Of a stretch of 59,072 nucleotides of DNA, positions 16,065 to 24,798 are shown in pieces. A program made the position numbers and the translations under genes. A model generated the notes under the pieces. It was not told the DNA's origin and did no database searches. It saw nothing but the letters and a program-made list of their open reading frames with translations. Positions within the stretch are counted from its first letter, which is position 1; every line of letters starts with the position of its first letter. The stretch is from Oscillospiraceae bacterium (lineage in GTDB: Bacteria > Bacillota > Clostridia > Saccharofermentanales > Saccharofermentanaceae): positions 1 to 59,072 of the forward strand of contig CACWXL010000008.1 of assembly GCA_902764825.1 (NCBI GenBank), given 5' to 3'.

Positions 16065-16915
16065 AAAGCTCTGCCTATCCTTTCTCCGTATCTTACCTTT
16101 GTCTCTATCCCTGAAGCGCTCTGCTCCATAATGTCTTTATCTATCTCAACGTTCTTGACGAGTATTACCACCGTCGAACCGCCGGGTTCAAAATATCCTT
16201 TCTCCTGTCCCTTCTCGAAAACATCGGTACCGTTGTCGACGATCCTTCCTATGAGCATCGCGCCGACTTCGATGTAGGCTACCGTTCCGAAGTTCTCCGT
16301 CTTAAGAAGGTTTACAGATCTCGTATTTTCCATGTAGATCTTGTGATCTTTTGAGACCGGACTTACAGTGTGAAGCTTGCCCTTTATCAGGCGCCTGCTT
16401 ATGAGGCATCCCCTGTCCGGATAACAGAATCTGTGATAGTCATCTACCGTCAGTCTGAAGACCAGGGCATAACCGCCTGCAAATTCTTTTGCATTTTCGC
16501 TATCACCCAGTATCTCATCTGCCGTATATGTCCTGCCCTTGATCCTTAATGTCGTATCTTTTTCGATCTCATAGACAAGGAGCTTTGAATCGGCAGGTGA
16601 TATCAATGCTTCAGGAGCCATATCCACAGGACGCTTGCCGTAACGGATCTTACGCGTGAAGAAATCAGTGAAAGACTTATATTCCCTGTCTTCATAATCA
16701 GACATGTCGATATTGTGTTCCTTGATGAAGCCCGGAATCTTTTTTGCAGAACTCTTACGTGAATTCTTCCACGCATAGACATTCGATACAAAGGGCGATA
16801 CGGCGATCCCCAAAAGAAGCCTGCCCAGAGGATTGTTATACAGGAAAGCGAGCTTTCCTGCCCCGTACTGGACTATCTCTTCATAAGTATCTGTCCTGCG
16901 GTCGTAGATCTTCAT
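16061..16915 (-). CDS. psd: Phosphatidylserine decarboxylase family proenzyme
   Basis: Pyruvoyl enzyme converting (archaetidyl- or phosphatidyl-) serine to the ethanolamine lipid at the membrane. Markers: ISPADSKLL, the DDYHRFCYPDRG segment, GKLHTVSP (catalytic His) and the self-cleavage motif PGGSTVV near residue 247 (GGST where others have LGST). 284 residues, in the normal range. It immediately follows the PssA-like gene (five bases), so serine-lipid synthesis and decarboxylation are made together. Head-group chemistry is clear; the hydrophobic part of the substrate is not, because archaeal-lipid enzymes belong to the same family. Confidence 0.92.
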   Translation of the reverse strand: MKIYDRRTDTYEEIVQYGAGKLAFLYNNPLGRLLLGIAVSPFVSNVYAWKNSRKSSAKKIPGFIKEHNIDMSDYEDREYKSFTDFFTRKIRYGKRPVDMAPEALISPADSKLLVYEIEKDTTLRIKGRTYTADEILGDSENAKEFAGGYALVFRLTVDDYHRFCYPDRGCLISRRLIKGKLHTVSPVSKDHKIYMENTRSVNLLKTENFGTVAYIEVGAMLIGRIVDNGTDVFEKGQEKGYFEPGGSTVVILVKNVEIDKDIMEQSASGIETKVRYGERIGRAL

Positions 16916-16920
16916 AAGCT

Positions 16921-17532
16921 TCAGATAACAACAAGATAAATGACGAGCATCGCGATCGCGAGGATCCCGAATATGCCGTACCAGATGCCCTTTGGTTTAA
17001 TGACCTTGATCTTAAGGATCTCCAATACCGATACGATCACGATCCCCGCGGTAAAAACCGGAATAAAGATCTTATCTTCCAAAGGAAGTCTCAGAAGATA
17101 AAGAAGCGGGAATATCAGCGCGGTATATGTAACCGGCAGGCCGATATAGTACTTAATTGCCTTCTCGCTGTCTGCGGTATCGATATTAAAGTAAGCAAGT
17201 CTTGCAACTCCGATGAGCGCAAAGATCATGAATATCACGATGTCCCAGATGCGGGTAAGTCCGATATTGATAAAGATGCATATGGGAAGCGCGATAAAGC
17301 TTACGACATCGACAAGAGAATCGAGTTCTATTCCGAACATCTTCTCTTCTTCTGTTCTCTTGCATCTTCTTGCGACCATGCCGTCGAAAAGGTCACAGAC
17401 TCCCGCAACCATCAGGCAGCAGAACGCATAATTGATCTTCTCCTGAGTGAACGCCAGAAAGATTCCGAGGACTGCGGTAAGGAGCCCTGCATAGGTTAAG
17501 ATAACTGACTTATTCCACTTGCCGATAACCAC
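16921..17532 (-). CDS. pssA: CDP-alcohol phosphatidyltransferase (phosphatidyl/archaetidylserine synthase-like)
   Basis: Transfers a lipid-phosphate from a CDP-activated lipid to an alcohol, most likely L-serine. The CDP-alcohol motif is visible as D47-LF-D50-G51-MV-A54-R55, then G67-IEL-D71-SLV-D75. VVSF and ARLAYFNI downstream are typical of the PssA branch rather than PgsA. Six hydrophobic helices, 203 residues. The gene directly upstream of psd and two bases from a dikinase gene supports a serine-lipid product. Archaeal archaetidylserine synthase has the same family signature, so acyl versus isoprenoid substrate is not decided by sequence. Confidence 0.88.
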   Translation of the reverse strand: MVIGKWNKSVILTYAGLLTAVLGIFLAFTQEKINYAFCCLMVAGVCDLFDGMVARRCKRTEEEKMFGIELDSLVDVVSFIALPICIFINIGLTRIWDIVIFMIFALIGVARLAYFNIDTADSEKAIKYYIGLPVTYTALIFPLLYLLRLPLEDKIFIPVFTAGIVIVSVLEILKIKVIKPKGIWYGIFGILAIAMLVIYLVVI

Positions 17533-17534
17533 AG

Positions 17535-20039
17535 TTAAGATCCTCCGTTAATGGTTACTACTCCCGTGCTTCCGTCTATCGTGATCGTCTGTCCGTCAGA
17601 GATCCTGCTCATCGCATCCTTGCAGCAGACGATCGCAGGAATACCGTATTCTCTCGATACGATCGCAGCATGGCAAAGGATTCCGCCATACTCTGTTACG
17701 ATGCCCGAGAGGATCGCAAACTTCGGTGTCCATCCGGTATCAGTAAATCTCGTTACCAGGATATCGCCTTCCTGAAGTCTGTCGATCTGCGTGAAGTCTT
17801 CAATGACTCTTGCAGTACCCGTGATCTTGCCGTTGTTTGCGCCAAGACCTCTTATGGAATTCTTGCTTGCACTCTCCGAGATCACACGGAAGTTATGTCC
17901 GATCTCGTTGTCGCTTATGTAATTCCTGTATGCATTGTAATAGAACTTATTTCTCGTGATAATGTCATTAAGGTCTTCTTTTGTCTTATTACCGCCGATG
18001 TAATCCCAGAGATTTCCGACCTTAAGGAACCATACGTCGTCAAGCTTTTCGAGCACGCCGTCAGATACCAGCTTCTTCGCATACTCGATCGTATACATAC
18101 GGAGCATGTAATAAAACCTTGTGGAGACGTCGCGGAACTCTTCACGCCACCAGAGCATCTTACGCATGTTGGTGACCTTGGCTGAGATCTTCTTATACTT
18201 TCCTGTGGAGACATTTTTCTTCAGATTGTTAAGGATCTCCGTATATACTGCGACGCCTCTCTCCTTGTCGCTCTCAGGCGAATAAGAGTCGTCCAGGAGC
18301 GCCATATCCTTGACCATTGAGATCATGACCTGCGGCTCTTCGTAGTAGCAAGGATATGTGATATCAAGTTCCTTGTCGGAGTGATAACCATAATCGTCGA
18401 TCAGCTTTCTTACGAGCGGGAGTTCGAACTTGCCGCTGTCAAGATCCTTCGCGATATCTTCTGCAGAAGTATCTTGCCAATACCTGGCGGACTCTTCATT
18501 GCTCCTTATCTTTCTTGTGATATCCCACATGTCATAGAAAGGAAGCAGATGCGAGATGTTATCGATGCTTGCAAGAAGCGAGAGATACTCGCTCTCCGAG
18601 ACATACTTCAAAAGACTGTCCTTATAGAGCGACTGATGGATCGTGTTGATGAAGATCTGATGGAAATATGTCGTCTCTGATCTTAAGTAAGTCTCATGAG
18701 TTATCTTGTAAAATTCCTTCGTGATGTCATCGATCGTGCCTTCATCAAGTTGCTTCTTGTAACCGTAATAAAGGTCTAAGAGCTCCTGCTTATAACGCTC
18801 GGAATTCTCCCTTCTGTCTTTAAGGAGCTTGTTCTGCTCAATGACGATAGGGATCAGGTGGCAAAGGACCTTGGGCGTTGCGCCGGTTACCTTGCCGTCG
18901 CCTTCGTAGTCACCTACGATACCGTATTCGTTGTCGAATTCTCTTTCCTTGTATCCGACGATCTGCTCCATCGCTTTCTTTACAGCGGTAAGATTCCAGT
19001 AGCATCTGCCGTAATACATCTCGCCCAACTTCTTGGGGAGCTGTTCATCTTTTAAGATCTTCGAATCCACGATGAATCTTCTAAGAGAGTATTCCCAGAT
19101 ATATTCGTAAAGGCTCCACATGTAAGGTGTGCAGACAGTGGCAGATACACCGCCGTCCTTAAAGTCAGCCGTGGACCAGATATCGTTGATACCTGAATAA
19201 TTGAGCTTGGTTATCCTTCTGGACTGGAGGATGAAAAGCTCGTCATCTTTTATCGCAAATTCGATGTCACAGGGATAACCGAACTGCTGCTGGATGCCTG
19301 CAAAAACTTTTGCGTACTTCTCTACATTCTCTGCTGAGATCAGTTTGCTGCCTTCTGCCCTGTCAGTCTCCTTATTGTCGTACCAGTTATAGTGGTACTG
19401 CTCAGGAACTGTCTTGCCGCTTACGATATCTTCGCCAAGGCCCTCAGATACTTCGATCAGCATCGTCTTGTCGTTGCCCGTAACGGGGTCGATCGTAAAG
19501 CAGATTCCGCTCTTATCTGACTGCACCATCTCCTGGACTACGACAGACATTTTAAGTTCACTTGTATCTATCTTGCGGTTAACGAGATAGCTCAATATGA
19601 TCTCTGAAAACATTGACTTGTAGCAATCGATGACTCTCGCCTCAACGTCTTCAGGCTTCGTGTTAAGGAATGTCTGATACTGCCCTGCAAAAGAGAACTC
19701 ATCCAAGTCTTCCTTAGTGCCGCTGCTTCGTACAGCATAGAGCTTATCAGCCTTAACGAGATCCTTTATCTCATCAGAAGTTTTAGCAGGAAGCTTTATC
19801 CCGTCGAAAAGAGCCTGAAGCTTTGCAACTGTCTCTTTGAGGTTGTCCTTGTTAAGACCTTCCAGCGTCTTTGTAATTACCTTTTCCGGCTCACCTTTTA
19901 CAGTCTCATCGTATGTATCACTGTCCAGGACAAAACCGTCCGGAACATTGAATCCGTTCTGCTTCATGAGTAAAAGGAATTTACCTTTATTTCCGAGCTT
20001 GCCGTTTTCCTGTTCCCTGCTGCCTAATCTTACTAACAT
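17535..20039 (-). CDS. PEP-synthase/rifampin-phosphotransferase-like dikinase (834 aa)
   Basis: Same design as the 757-residue protein downstream. ATP-grasp domain: GNKGKFLLLM at 16-25, LYAVRSSGTKEDLDEFSFAG, SVVVQEMVQSDKSGICFTID, DIEFAIKDDELFILQSRRIT. Middle region (about 290-740) has no recognised family. C-terminal phospho-His domain: His at about 790 in YGGILCHAAIVSREYGIPAI. There is no TIM barrel after the His domain, so it is not a PEP synthase or PPDK. By architecture it should move a phosphate from ATP via His to an acceptor held by the middle domain. It is the second gene of the operon, between the CarS-like and PssA-like genes, so a lipid or lipid-precursor alcohol is a reasonable acceptor. 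Confidence 0.85.
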   Translation of the reverse strand: MLVRLGSREQENGKLGNKGKFLLLMKQNGFNVPDGFVLDSDTYDETVKGEPEKVITKTLEGLNKDNLKETVAKLQALFDGIKLPAKTSDEIKDLVKADKLYAVRSSGTKEDLDEFSFAGQYQTFLNTKPEDVEARVIDCYKSMFSEIILSYLVNRKIDTSELKMSVVVQEMVQSDKSGICFTIDPVTGNDKTMLIEVSEGLGEDIVSGKTVPEQYHYNWYDNKETDRAEGSKLISAENVEKYAKVFAGIQQQFGYPCDIEFAIKDDELFILQSRRITKLNYSGINDIWSTADFKDGGVSATVCTPYMWSLYEYIWEYSLRRFIVDSKILKDEQLPKKLGEMYYGRCYWNLTAVKKAMEQIVGYKEREFDNEYGIVGDYEGDGKVTGATPKVLCHLIPIVIEQNKLLKDRRENSERYKQELLDLYYGYKKQLDEGTIDDITKEFYKITHETYLRSETTYFHQIFINTIHQSLYKDSLLKYVSESEYLSLLASIDNISHLLPFYDMWDITRKIRSNEESARYWQDTSAEDIAKDLDSGKFELPLVRKLIDDYGYHSDKELDITYPCYYEEPQVMISMVKDMALLDDSYSPESDKERGVAVYTEILNNLKKNVSTGKYKKISAKVTNMRKMLWWREEFRDVSTRFYYMLRMYTIEYAKKLVSDGVLEKLDDVWFLKVGNLWDYIGGNKTKEDLNDIITRNKFYYNAYRNYISDNEIGHNFRVISESASKNSIRGLGANNGKITGTARVIEDFTQIDRLQEGDILVTRFTDTGWTPKFAILSGIVTEYGGILCHAAIVSREYGIPAIVCCKDAMSRISDGQTITIDGSTGVVTINGGS

Positions 20040-20053
20040 AAATTTGGATTTCC

Positions 20054-20644
20054 TTAAAACATATTTTTACGAAGGTGCATGAAGTAGAGCATCATGTTCA
20101 TGAACAGATGCGTTGCAGCTCCGACGAGCACATAAAGAAGATAGAGCAGTATGCCGAGCGGATAGAAAAACCACACGACCAATGCCACACCAAACACTGA
20201 ATCAGCCTGATCCAGGAATACGAAGAACACCTTCCAGAAGCCCTTCACGGTCTTTCCGGGAGTGATATCAAGCCTTCTCTTAAGAAAGCTGTTCGGGAGC
20301 TCGAAAAGAGAATAGCCGAGTCCCAAAAGGACGCCGATAAGAAGATTAAAAGGAATGGTATTTTCGTGATACTGGTAAAAGAAGTTCAGATCATGAAGCT
20401 CCTTGCCCTGACAAGCAAATCCCCACAATACCGAAAAGAGCGTATTAAAAAGGATATATCCGAGCATGCCTTTCCAGGTCTTGTTGTCTCCGAAGATCCT
20501 TCTTCCGTCTGTGAAATTCTTACCGAAATCTATTGGCTTAGCAATCGCCTTTAAGATAGGCAGCTTGCACCATAACATTACCATTACCCCTGCCAGAATG
20601 GTCGGAACAAGGGTCACGTACATCATCCCTATAACTCTAAGCAT
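20054..20644 (-). CDS. carS: CarS-like CDP-archaeol synthase family protein
   Basis: CTP:phosphatidate-type cytidylyltransferase family (DUF46/CarS), which in archaea makes CDP-archaeol from unsaturated archaetidic acid. Diagnostic stretches: DGRRIFGDNKTWKG (residues 46-59), LPNSFLKRRLDITPGKTV (about 114-131) and LDQADSVFGV (about 143-152, the DQxD motif of the CarS/CdsA group). About five transmembrane helices, 196 residues. The start is the ATG after GGAGGAAGTT; the frame extends 15 codons further without support. First gene of the operon. It could instead act on ordinary phosphatidic acid in place of CdsA; the family name alone does not prove isoprenoid lipids. Confidence 0.85.
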   Translation of the reverse strand: MLRVIGMMYVTLVPTILAGVMVMLWCKLPILKAIAKPIDFGKNFTDGRRIFGDNKTWKGMLGYILFNTLFSVLWGFACQGKELHDLNFFYQYHENTIPFNLLIGVLLGLGYSLFELPNSFLKRRLDITPGKTVKGFWKVFFVFLDQADSVFGVALVVWFFYPLGILLYLLYVLVGAATHLFMNMMLYFMHLRKNMF

Positions 20645-20689
20645 AACTTCCTCCACTGATATCGTACCACAACGGACTTGAAGCACCAA

Positions 20690-20695
20690 ATTATA
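20690..20695 (-). promoter_or_regulatory. -10 box upstream of the lipid operon
   Basis: A perfect TATAAT on the minus strand about 45 bases before the carS ATG, in an AT-rich stretch after the stop of the preceding gene. The -35 region is poor, so an activator may be needed or this may be an internal site. Confidence 0.4.
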
Positions 20696-20718
20696 ATAAA
20701 TATATTAAGGATGCCGGA

Positions 20719-21765
20719 TCAGTTGACAGGTTCAAGACAAATGCAAAGACCGCTGGATCTGTCATCCGAGTCCTTAAATAACTTGAAATCCTCAGGTGCT
20801 TTGTTTTTCTCATAGGGTGCCAAAGCATAAACATATGAAAATTGTTTTTCAGTAAACTGATACATTCTGACCTTATCATCCGGAGATTTATCCGGATAGT
20901 ATTCTTTTATCTGCGCGTCTGTCATTATGGAACTTAAGCTGTATACCTCATAATGGAAGAAGTCCAGATCCTGATCGTAATTCTTTTGAACATAATCGAT
21001 GGCATCTGAGGTAAATGTATCTTCCCAGCTTCCATTTGCTGTTTGGCAATACCCTATCATAATGCATATATCGTCGAGAAATACCCGTTCTCCACTTGCA
21101 AATTCCGATGGATCATATTTCCAGGAACTTTTCGGATTTTCAACAAAGATACATACAGTGAGAGTCAACAGGCCTTTGCAGTCATTTTTCTCGATCACTT
21201 TGCATATCTGTCTTGCCAGCTTCTCAGCCGCCGGCCCGTCAACCGGATCTAAAGACAGAAACTGCCAGTACTGATTAAGCAGCGGATACTCATCGTCAAA
21301 CACACCGTCAATGACCAGATTATTATTTTTCATGATCTTCTCAAGTTCATCACGGGATCTGTCGATTACGTATCTTACATACTTATAGGTATGATCTGAA
21401 TCCTTAACCTCAGAAGAGATTCCTTGCGATCCGTCAATATTAAGCGACGACATATGCGAAGTAACCTCATATTCGATTCCGGTTGCTTTATCTCTCAGAT
21501 ATACTGTGCGGTACTTTCTTTCGCCGGGTCCGTTTGTTTCCTCGCGAATGAATTCGCATTCGCCATATTTCTTTTCAGCATAGCTGATGATCTGGTCTTT
21601 GCTTGAAATAAACGGCGAGCACGAGGTAACTAAAATGCAAGCAAATGCAAGACCTGACAGCATCAGCTTTTTTGACCGATTCAGATCAGTTTTGCGCTTA
21701 CTTCGCTTCAGCATTTTCTCCGTTGATTCTTGGATCTTTGTATTATCGTATGATAGATTATCCAT
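20719..21765 (-). CDS. Membrane-anchored or lipoprotein-like extracellular protein
   Basis: 348 residues. AGGAGG lies eight bases before the first ATG, so the N-terminus is real. It has about 33 basic/polar residues, then a hydrophobic segment (35-48, MLSGLAFACILVT) ending in a lipobox-like VTSC (C49). A 33-residue n-region is long for a lipoprotein signal, so a single-pass anchor is the alternative. The rest is soluble, charged and Tyr-rich, with no family I recognise. It lies just upstream of the lipid operon on the same strand but is separated from it by a likely promoter. Function unknown. Confidence 0.6.
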   Translation of the reverse strand: MDNLSYDNTKIQESTEKMLKRSKRKTDLNRSKKLMLSGLAFACILVTSCSPFISSKDQIISYAEKKYGECEFIREETNGPGERKYRTVYLRDKATGIEYEVTSHMSSLNIDGSQGISSEVKDSDHTYKYVRYVIDRSRDELEKIMKNNNLVIDGVFDDEYPLLNQYWQFLSLDPVDGPAAEKLARQICKVIEKNDCKGLLTLTVCIFVENPKSSWKYDPSEFASGERVFLDDICIMIGYCQTANGSWEDTFTSDAIDYVQKNYDQDLDFFHYEVYSLSSIMTDAQIKEYYPDKSPDDKVRMYQFTEKQFSYVYALAPYEKNKAPEDFKLFKDSDDRSSGLCICLEPVN

Positions 21766-21894
21766 ATTCAGTACCTCCTATTATGGCGGTATCAAATGTT
21801 AAGCCTTCCCAGCCGCATAATACGACGAAATTACTTTGACAGTCAAACTATTTTTCGGCAAAGGTGTGGCAAGTTTGGCTTTGCGGGAATTTTA

Positions 21895-22956
21895 TCAGCA
21901 GATTATTCCGCCGCCGACAACGCAGCCGTTCTCATCATAGAATACGGAAGACTGTCCGGGCGACACTCCCTTTACGGGCTCATCAAGAACGATCTTAACC
22001 TTGCCGCCGCCCAAATATTCAACGGTCGCGGGGCGCTCGGTCTGATGGTATCTGGCCTTTGCAAAACAGCGGATCTTATCGCCTTCAGAAGGCTCGGGAA
22101 TACTTTGGAAATTAACGTTACGGCAACAGAAAGTATCGACCAGAAGATCATCTTCGGTGCCGAGGACAACCGTGTTATTCTCAGGGCAGATCTTTACGAC
22201 AAAGGCGGGAACGCCGAGTGCGATCCCCAATCCTTTTCGCTGACCTACAGTATACTGGTGAATACCCTTGTGCTTTCCCAAAACGTTACCGTTCATGTCA
22301 ACGAAATCGCCTTCGCCGGGCAATGTCCTGTCAGTGTGCTCACCGATAAAGTCAGTATATCTTCCTTCGGTAACAAAGCAGATCTCCTGCGATTCAGCCT
22401 TGTGCGCGCAAGGAAGACCGGCCTCTTCGGCAATCTTACGCACCTCATCCTTGGTGTACTTGCCGAGCGGCATCAGAGTCCGAGCGAGCTGTTCCTGCGT
22501 GAGCTTATAGAGCATGTATGTCTGGTCCTTGCCGATGTGAGAAGCCTTGCGGACTGCGTATCTTCCGTTCGGGAGCTTGTCGATATAAGCGTAGTGGCCC
22601 GTAGCAACATAGTCCGCACCGAAGATATCGGCGAGTTCCATGAGCTTGGCCCACTTAACATAGCGGTTGCACTCGATGCACGGATTTGGCGTGAGGCCCT
22701 CAAGATATGCATCAACAAAAGGGTTTACAACGTTTTCTTTGAAAAGAGAGGTGCAGTTATGCGGATGGTATTTGATATCCAGGATCTCGCAGATGTGCCT
22801 TGCCTCGTCGATCTCGCAGCACCTGCTGTCGCCGTCCTCGTCAGAGCCCCAGACGCGGAGCGTTACGCCAATGACTTCCATGCCCTGTTGCTTCAGAAGA
22901 TAAGCTGCAACAGCGCTGTCTACGCCACCTGACATTCCGACGATTACTTTGGTCAT
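21895..22956 (-). CDS. mnmA: tRNA-specific 2-thiouridylase
   Basis: Adds sulfur to U34 of tRNA-Lys, Glu and Gln. N-terminal PP-loop VGMSGGVDSAVAA (residues 6-18). Catalytic Cys in GLTPNPCIECNR (about 98-109) and the second catalytic Cys in ESQEICFV (about 205). GQRKGLGIA and the C-terminal beta-barrel with SPGQSSVFYDENG complete the enzyme. 353 residues, the usual length. An antisense frame of 378 codons over the same region is a shadow. Confidence 0.96.
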   Translation of the reverse strand: MTKVIVGMSGGVDSAVAAYLLKQQGMEVIGVTLRVWGSDEDGDSRCCEIDEARHICEILDIKYHPHNCTSLFKENVVNPFVDAYLEGLTPNPCIECNRYVKWAKLMELADIFGADYVATGHYAYIDKLPNGRYAVRKASHIGKDQTYMLYKLTQEQLARTLMPLGKYTKDEVRKIAEEAGLPCAHKAESQEICFVTEGRYTDFIGEHTDRTLPGEGDFVDMNGNVLGKHKGIHQYTVGQRKGLGIALGVPAFVVKICPENNTVVLGTEDDLLVDTFCCRNVNFQSIPEPSEGDKIRCFAKARYHQTERPATVEYLGGGKVKIVLDEPVKGVSPGQSSVFYDENGCVVGGGIIC

Positions 22957-23049
22957 CCTTCATCCTGCTTCCTTGTATTTTCGCCTGTTATTGTTTCACA
23001 TTTGGAGGATAAGAGCAACAAAGCAGATCTTCCCCCGCCCCTCAGCACT

Positions 23050-23160
23050 TCTGTAATTTTTCTTCAAAAAATTCGCCACTAAAAACAGCTGCTGTCGATA
23101 CAGGTTTGCGAAGCTGTGTATCGAAAACTCATCAAAAGCAGCTGTTTTCGATACACGAGG
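23050..23160. repeat. Nested inverted repeats in the mnmA upstream gap
   Basis: Between divergent genes (22957-23306). AAAACAGCTGCT (23082-23093) is inverted as AGCAGCTGTTTT (23137-23148). CGATACA/TGTATCG (23096-23102/23117-23123) and GTATCGAAAAC/GTTTTCGATAC (23118-23128/23144-23154) interlock with it, so several alternative hairpins are possible. CTGTAATTTTT at 23051-23061 resembles the word repeated at 34.4 kb. No ORF. Confidence 0.65.
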
Positions 23161-23306
23161 CTCGTGATGTGGGTGTTCAAAGAAAAACAGCATGCCACAT
23201 TGAATAGCTCCTGCGGTCATTTTGTGGCACAGGTGTAAGAGTTATGCGGCAACGGGAAATCCCGGGAGACCTTTAAGCTATAATCAACCACAGAGGATTA
23301 ACATAT

Positions 23307-23624
23307 ATGGCACGTACAGGGAAAAAGGCATATAAAATTCTGATAATTGCGCCGCTCATTTTAGTTGGGCTGGACCAGGTTTTGTATGAGATCTTCCGCT
23401 TTGGATTAAGGCTTGATTGGGATCCGGATTTAGCCGGTTCTGTTTTCGCTGTATTTCTTATCCTGACCATATTCTCAATGACTATAGGACTTATCATGTC
23501 GGTAACGGGCACGATTATGGCGATAGTAAAAAAGAGCTGGGCATTTATAATTCTGGGCTCTCTTTTGTCAGCAGCTCTTATATTTTGTGATGCCTGCCTT
23601 ATCGATTACATAGTCAACCCTTAA
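23307..23624 (+). CDS. Small three-helix membrane protein
   Basis: 105 residues on the plus strand, with AGAGGA nine bases before the ATG. Three hydrophobic segments (about 11-30, 43-70 and 76-98) with short loops. The basic N-terminus MARTGKKAYK suggests a cytosolic N-terminus. No family recognised. It converges on the XRE-regulator/membrane-protein pair and ends 14 bases from the regulator's stop. Confidence 0.65.
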   Translation: MARTGKKAYKILIIAPLILVGLDQVLYEIFRFGLRLDWDPDLAGSVFAVFLILTIFSMTIGLIMSVTGTIMAIVKKSWAFIILGSLLSAALIFCDACLIDYIVNP

Positions 23625-23637
23625 AAGACTAAAGGAA

Positions 23638-23838
23638 CTATATTTCTTCTTCCCAGAACAGCTCGTCCAAAGTCTTTCCCAAGGCTTTGCAGATAGCTAA
23701 ACACAGCTTGATGGTCGGGTTATAATCGCCTTTTTCTATCGCGTTTATAGTCTGACGCGAAACCCCGACTTTGTCAGCCAGATCCTGTTGTGACAGATCG
23801 AGAGCTGCTCTGGCTGATTTCAGTTTAAGATTCTTCAT
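23638..23838 (-). CDS. XRE-family helix-turn-helix regulator (YozG-like)
   Basis: 66-residue single-domain DNA-binding protein of the Cro/CI type: LKSARAALDLSQQDLADKVGVSRQTINAIEKG covers the helix-turn-helix, and LAICKALGKTLDELFW the end of the fold. The start is the MKNLKLK ATG, which overlaps the preceding membrane-protein gene by 14 bases; an upstream in-frame ATG is less likely. Such small regulators are typically encoded with a small membrane protein, as here, and often repress their own operon. Confidence 0.85.
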   Translation of the reverse strand: MKNLKLKSARAALDLSQQDLADKVGVSRQTINAIEKGDYNPTIKLCLAICKALGKTLDELFWEEEI

Positions 23839-24769
23839 CTTCCAAAGCCTCCTTCTTTTTGTCACGTATGGTCTTGATGATCATCTCTGTGCTCACAGCT
23901 ATAAAGCATACAGCATCTACCACCATAACAGAAATATATTTTGATCTACCGGCTAAACCATTTGCGAATCCGATAACTGCAACTATGAGACTGATTATTC
24001 CGACTATGCCGAAAACGATTGCTAAAGGCAAGCGCTTTTTCCTAAATCCAAAGTAGGCATCTTTCACATCGGCACTGATAACAAATGTAGCAAATCCAAT
24101 CATGAATGTTATTAAAGAACTTTCATAGATTGTCAGCGGGAGATCATCCATGATCATGCTAACCATACCTAAGACAATTGCAGTAAACAAGGTGACAAAG
24201 AAAGCATTCATATATGCAACACCCTGTGCCTTTAACTGACGCTCATCATAGCCGTTTTCATAATTCTTATTGATCGAATAGATTACAAGCGCGATCAACG
24301 GTAAAGCAGCAATTACTGCTAATCCGCAAAGAATGCGTTTTATCAGCTGATAATTGTCAGAATACATATTTACCGTATATTTGATCTGCTCACCTTCATC
24401 AATGATAGTATCTCCATCATCGAGATCATGATCAAAACTGATATAGATATCCTGATCGTTTACAACGAGTTTTCCAGTATTGATCGTCGTGTTTGTTCCA
24501 GAGGCTGTAAAGATAGGTTCAGCATCCATTGAACCTGTAGAGATATTGATATTGGACACATACTTTTCCGGCCCGTCAATATCTATCGAGAATCCGCATT
24601 CCTTACCGACAGGGATAATGTAATCGATACATATAGTCCTATGAATGTGGTCAATAGGAATATTCTGCTCAATATATTCGTTTCCTTTAATTACTACCAT
24701 CAATACAATTGACAGCCAGACGATAGCAGATAATATGACGATCATTGCGATTCTTATCTTCTTTTTCAT
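23825..24769 (-). CDS. Membrane protein paired with XRE regulator
   Basis: 314 residues from the KKKIRIAM start (GGGGG nine bases upstream). An N-terminal helix (about 7-27) is followed by an extracellular beta-rich region of about 120 residues (IDHIHRTICIDY...SFDHDLDDGD). Five further helices follow, with ENGYDERQLKAQG between the second and third; YDERQ is a landmark of small Firmicute membrane proteins paired with XRE regulators. A TTGACA/TATTGT promoter stands upstream. Function unknown; stress or signal transduction by association only. Confidence 0.7.
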   Translation of the reverse strand: MKKKIRIAMIVILSAIVWLSIVLMVVIKGNEYIEQNIPIDHIHRTICIDYIIPVGKECGFSIDIDGPEKYVSNINISTGSMDAEPIFTASGTNTTINTGKLVVNDQDIYISFDHDLDDGDTIIDEGEQIKYTVNMYSDNYQLIKRILCGLAVIAALPLIALVIYSINKNYENGYDERQLKAQGVAYMNAFFVTLFTAIVLGMVSMIMDDLPLTIYESSLITFMIGFATFVISADVKDAYFGFRKKRLPLAIVFGIVGIISLIVAVIGFANGLAGRSKYISVMVVDAVCFIAVSTEMIIKTIRDKKKEALEDEES

Positions 24770-24798
24770 GTTTTTAACCCCCATAGCTTTATGGCCAT

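Noticed and set aside
12881..20039. Calling the dikinases PEP synthase or pyruvate phosphate dikinase
   Set aside because: The C-terminal PEP/pyruvate-binding TIM barrel is absent in both, so the names would mislead.
21796..22932. Plus-strand frame of 378 codons over mnmA
   Set aside because: Fully antisense to a clear mnmA with all catalytic motifs; no ribosome site and no recognisable protein.
22996..23220. Minus-strand 74-codon frame upstream of mnmA
   Set aside because: Lies across the inverted-repeat cluster; no ribosome site or recognisable motif.
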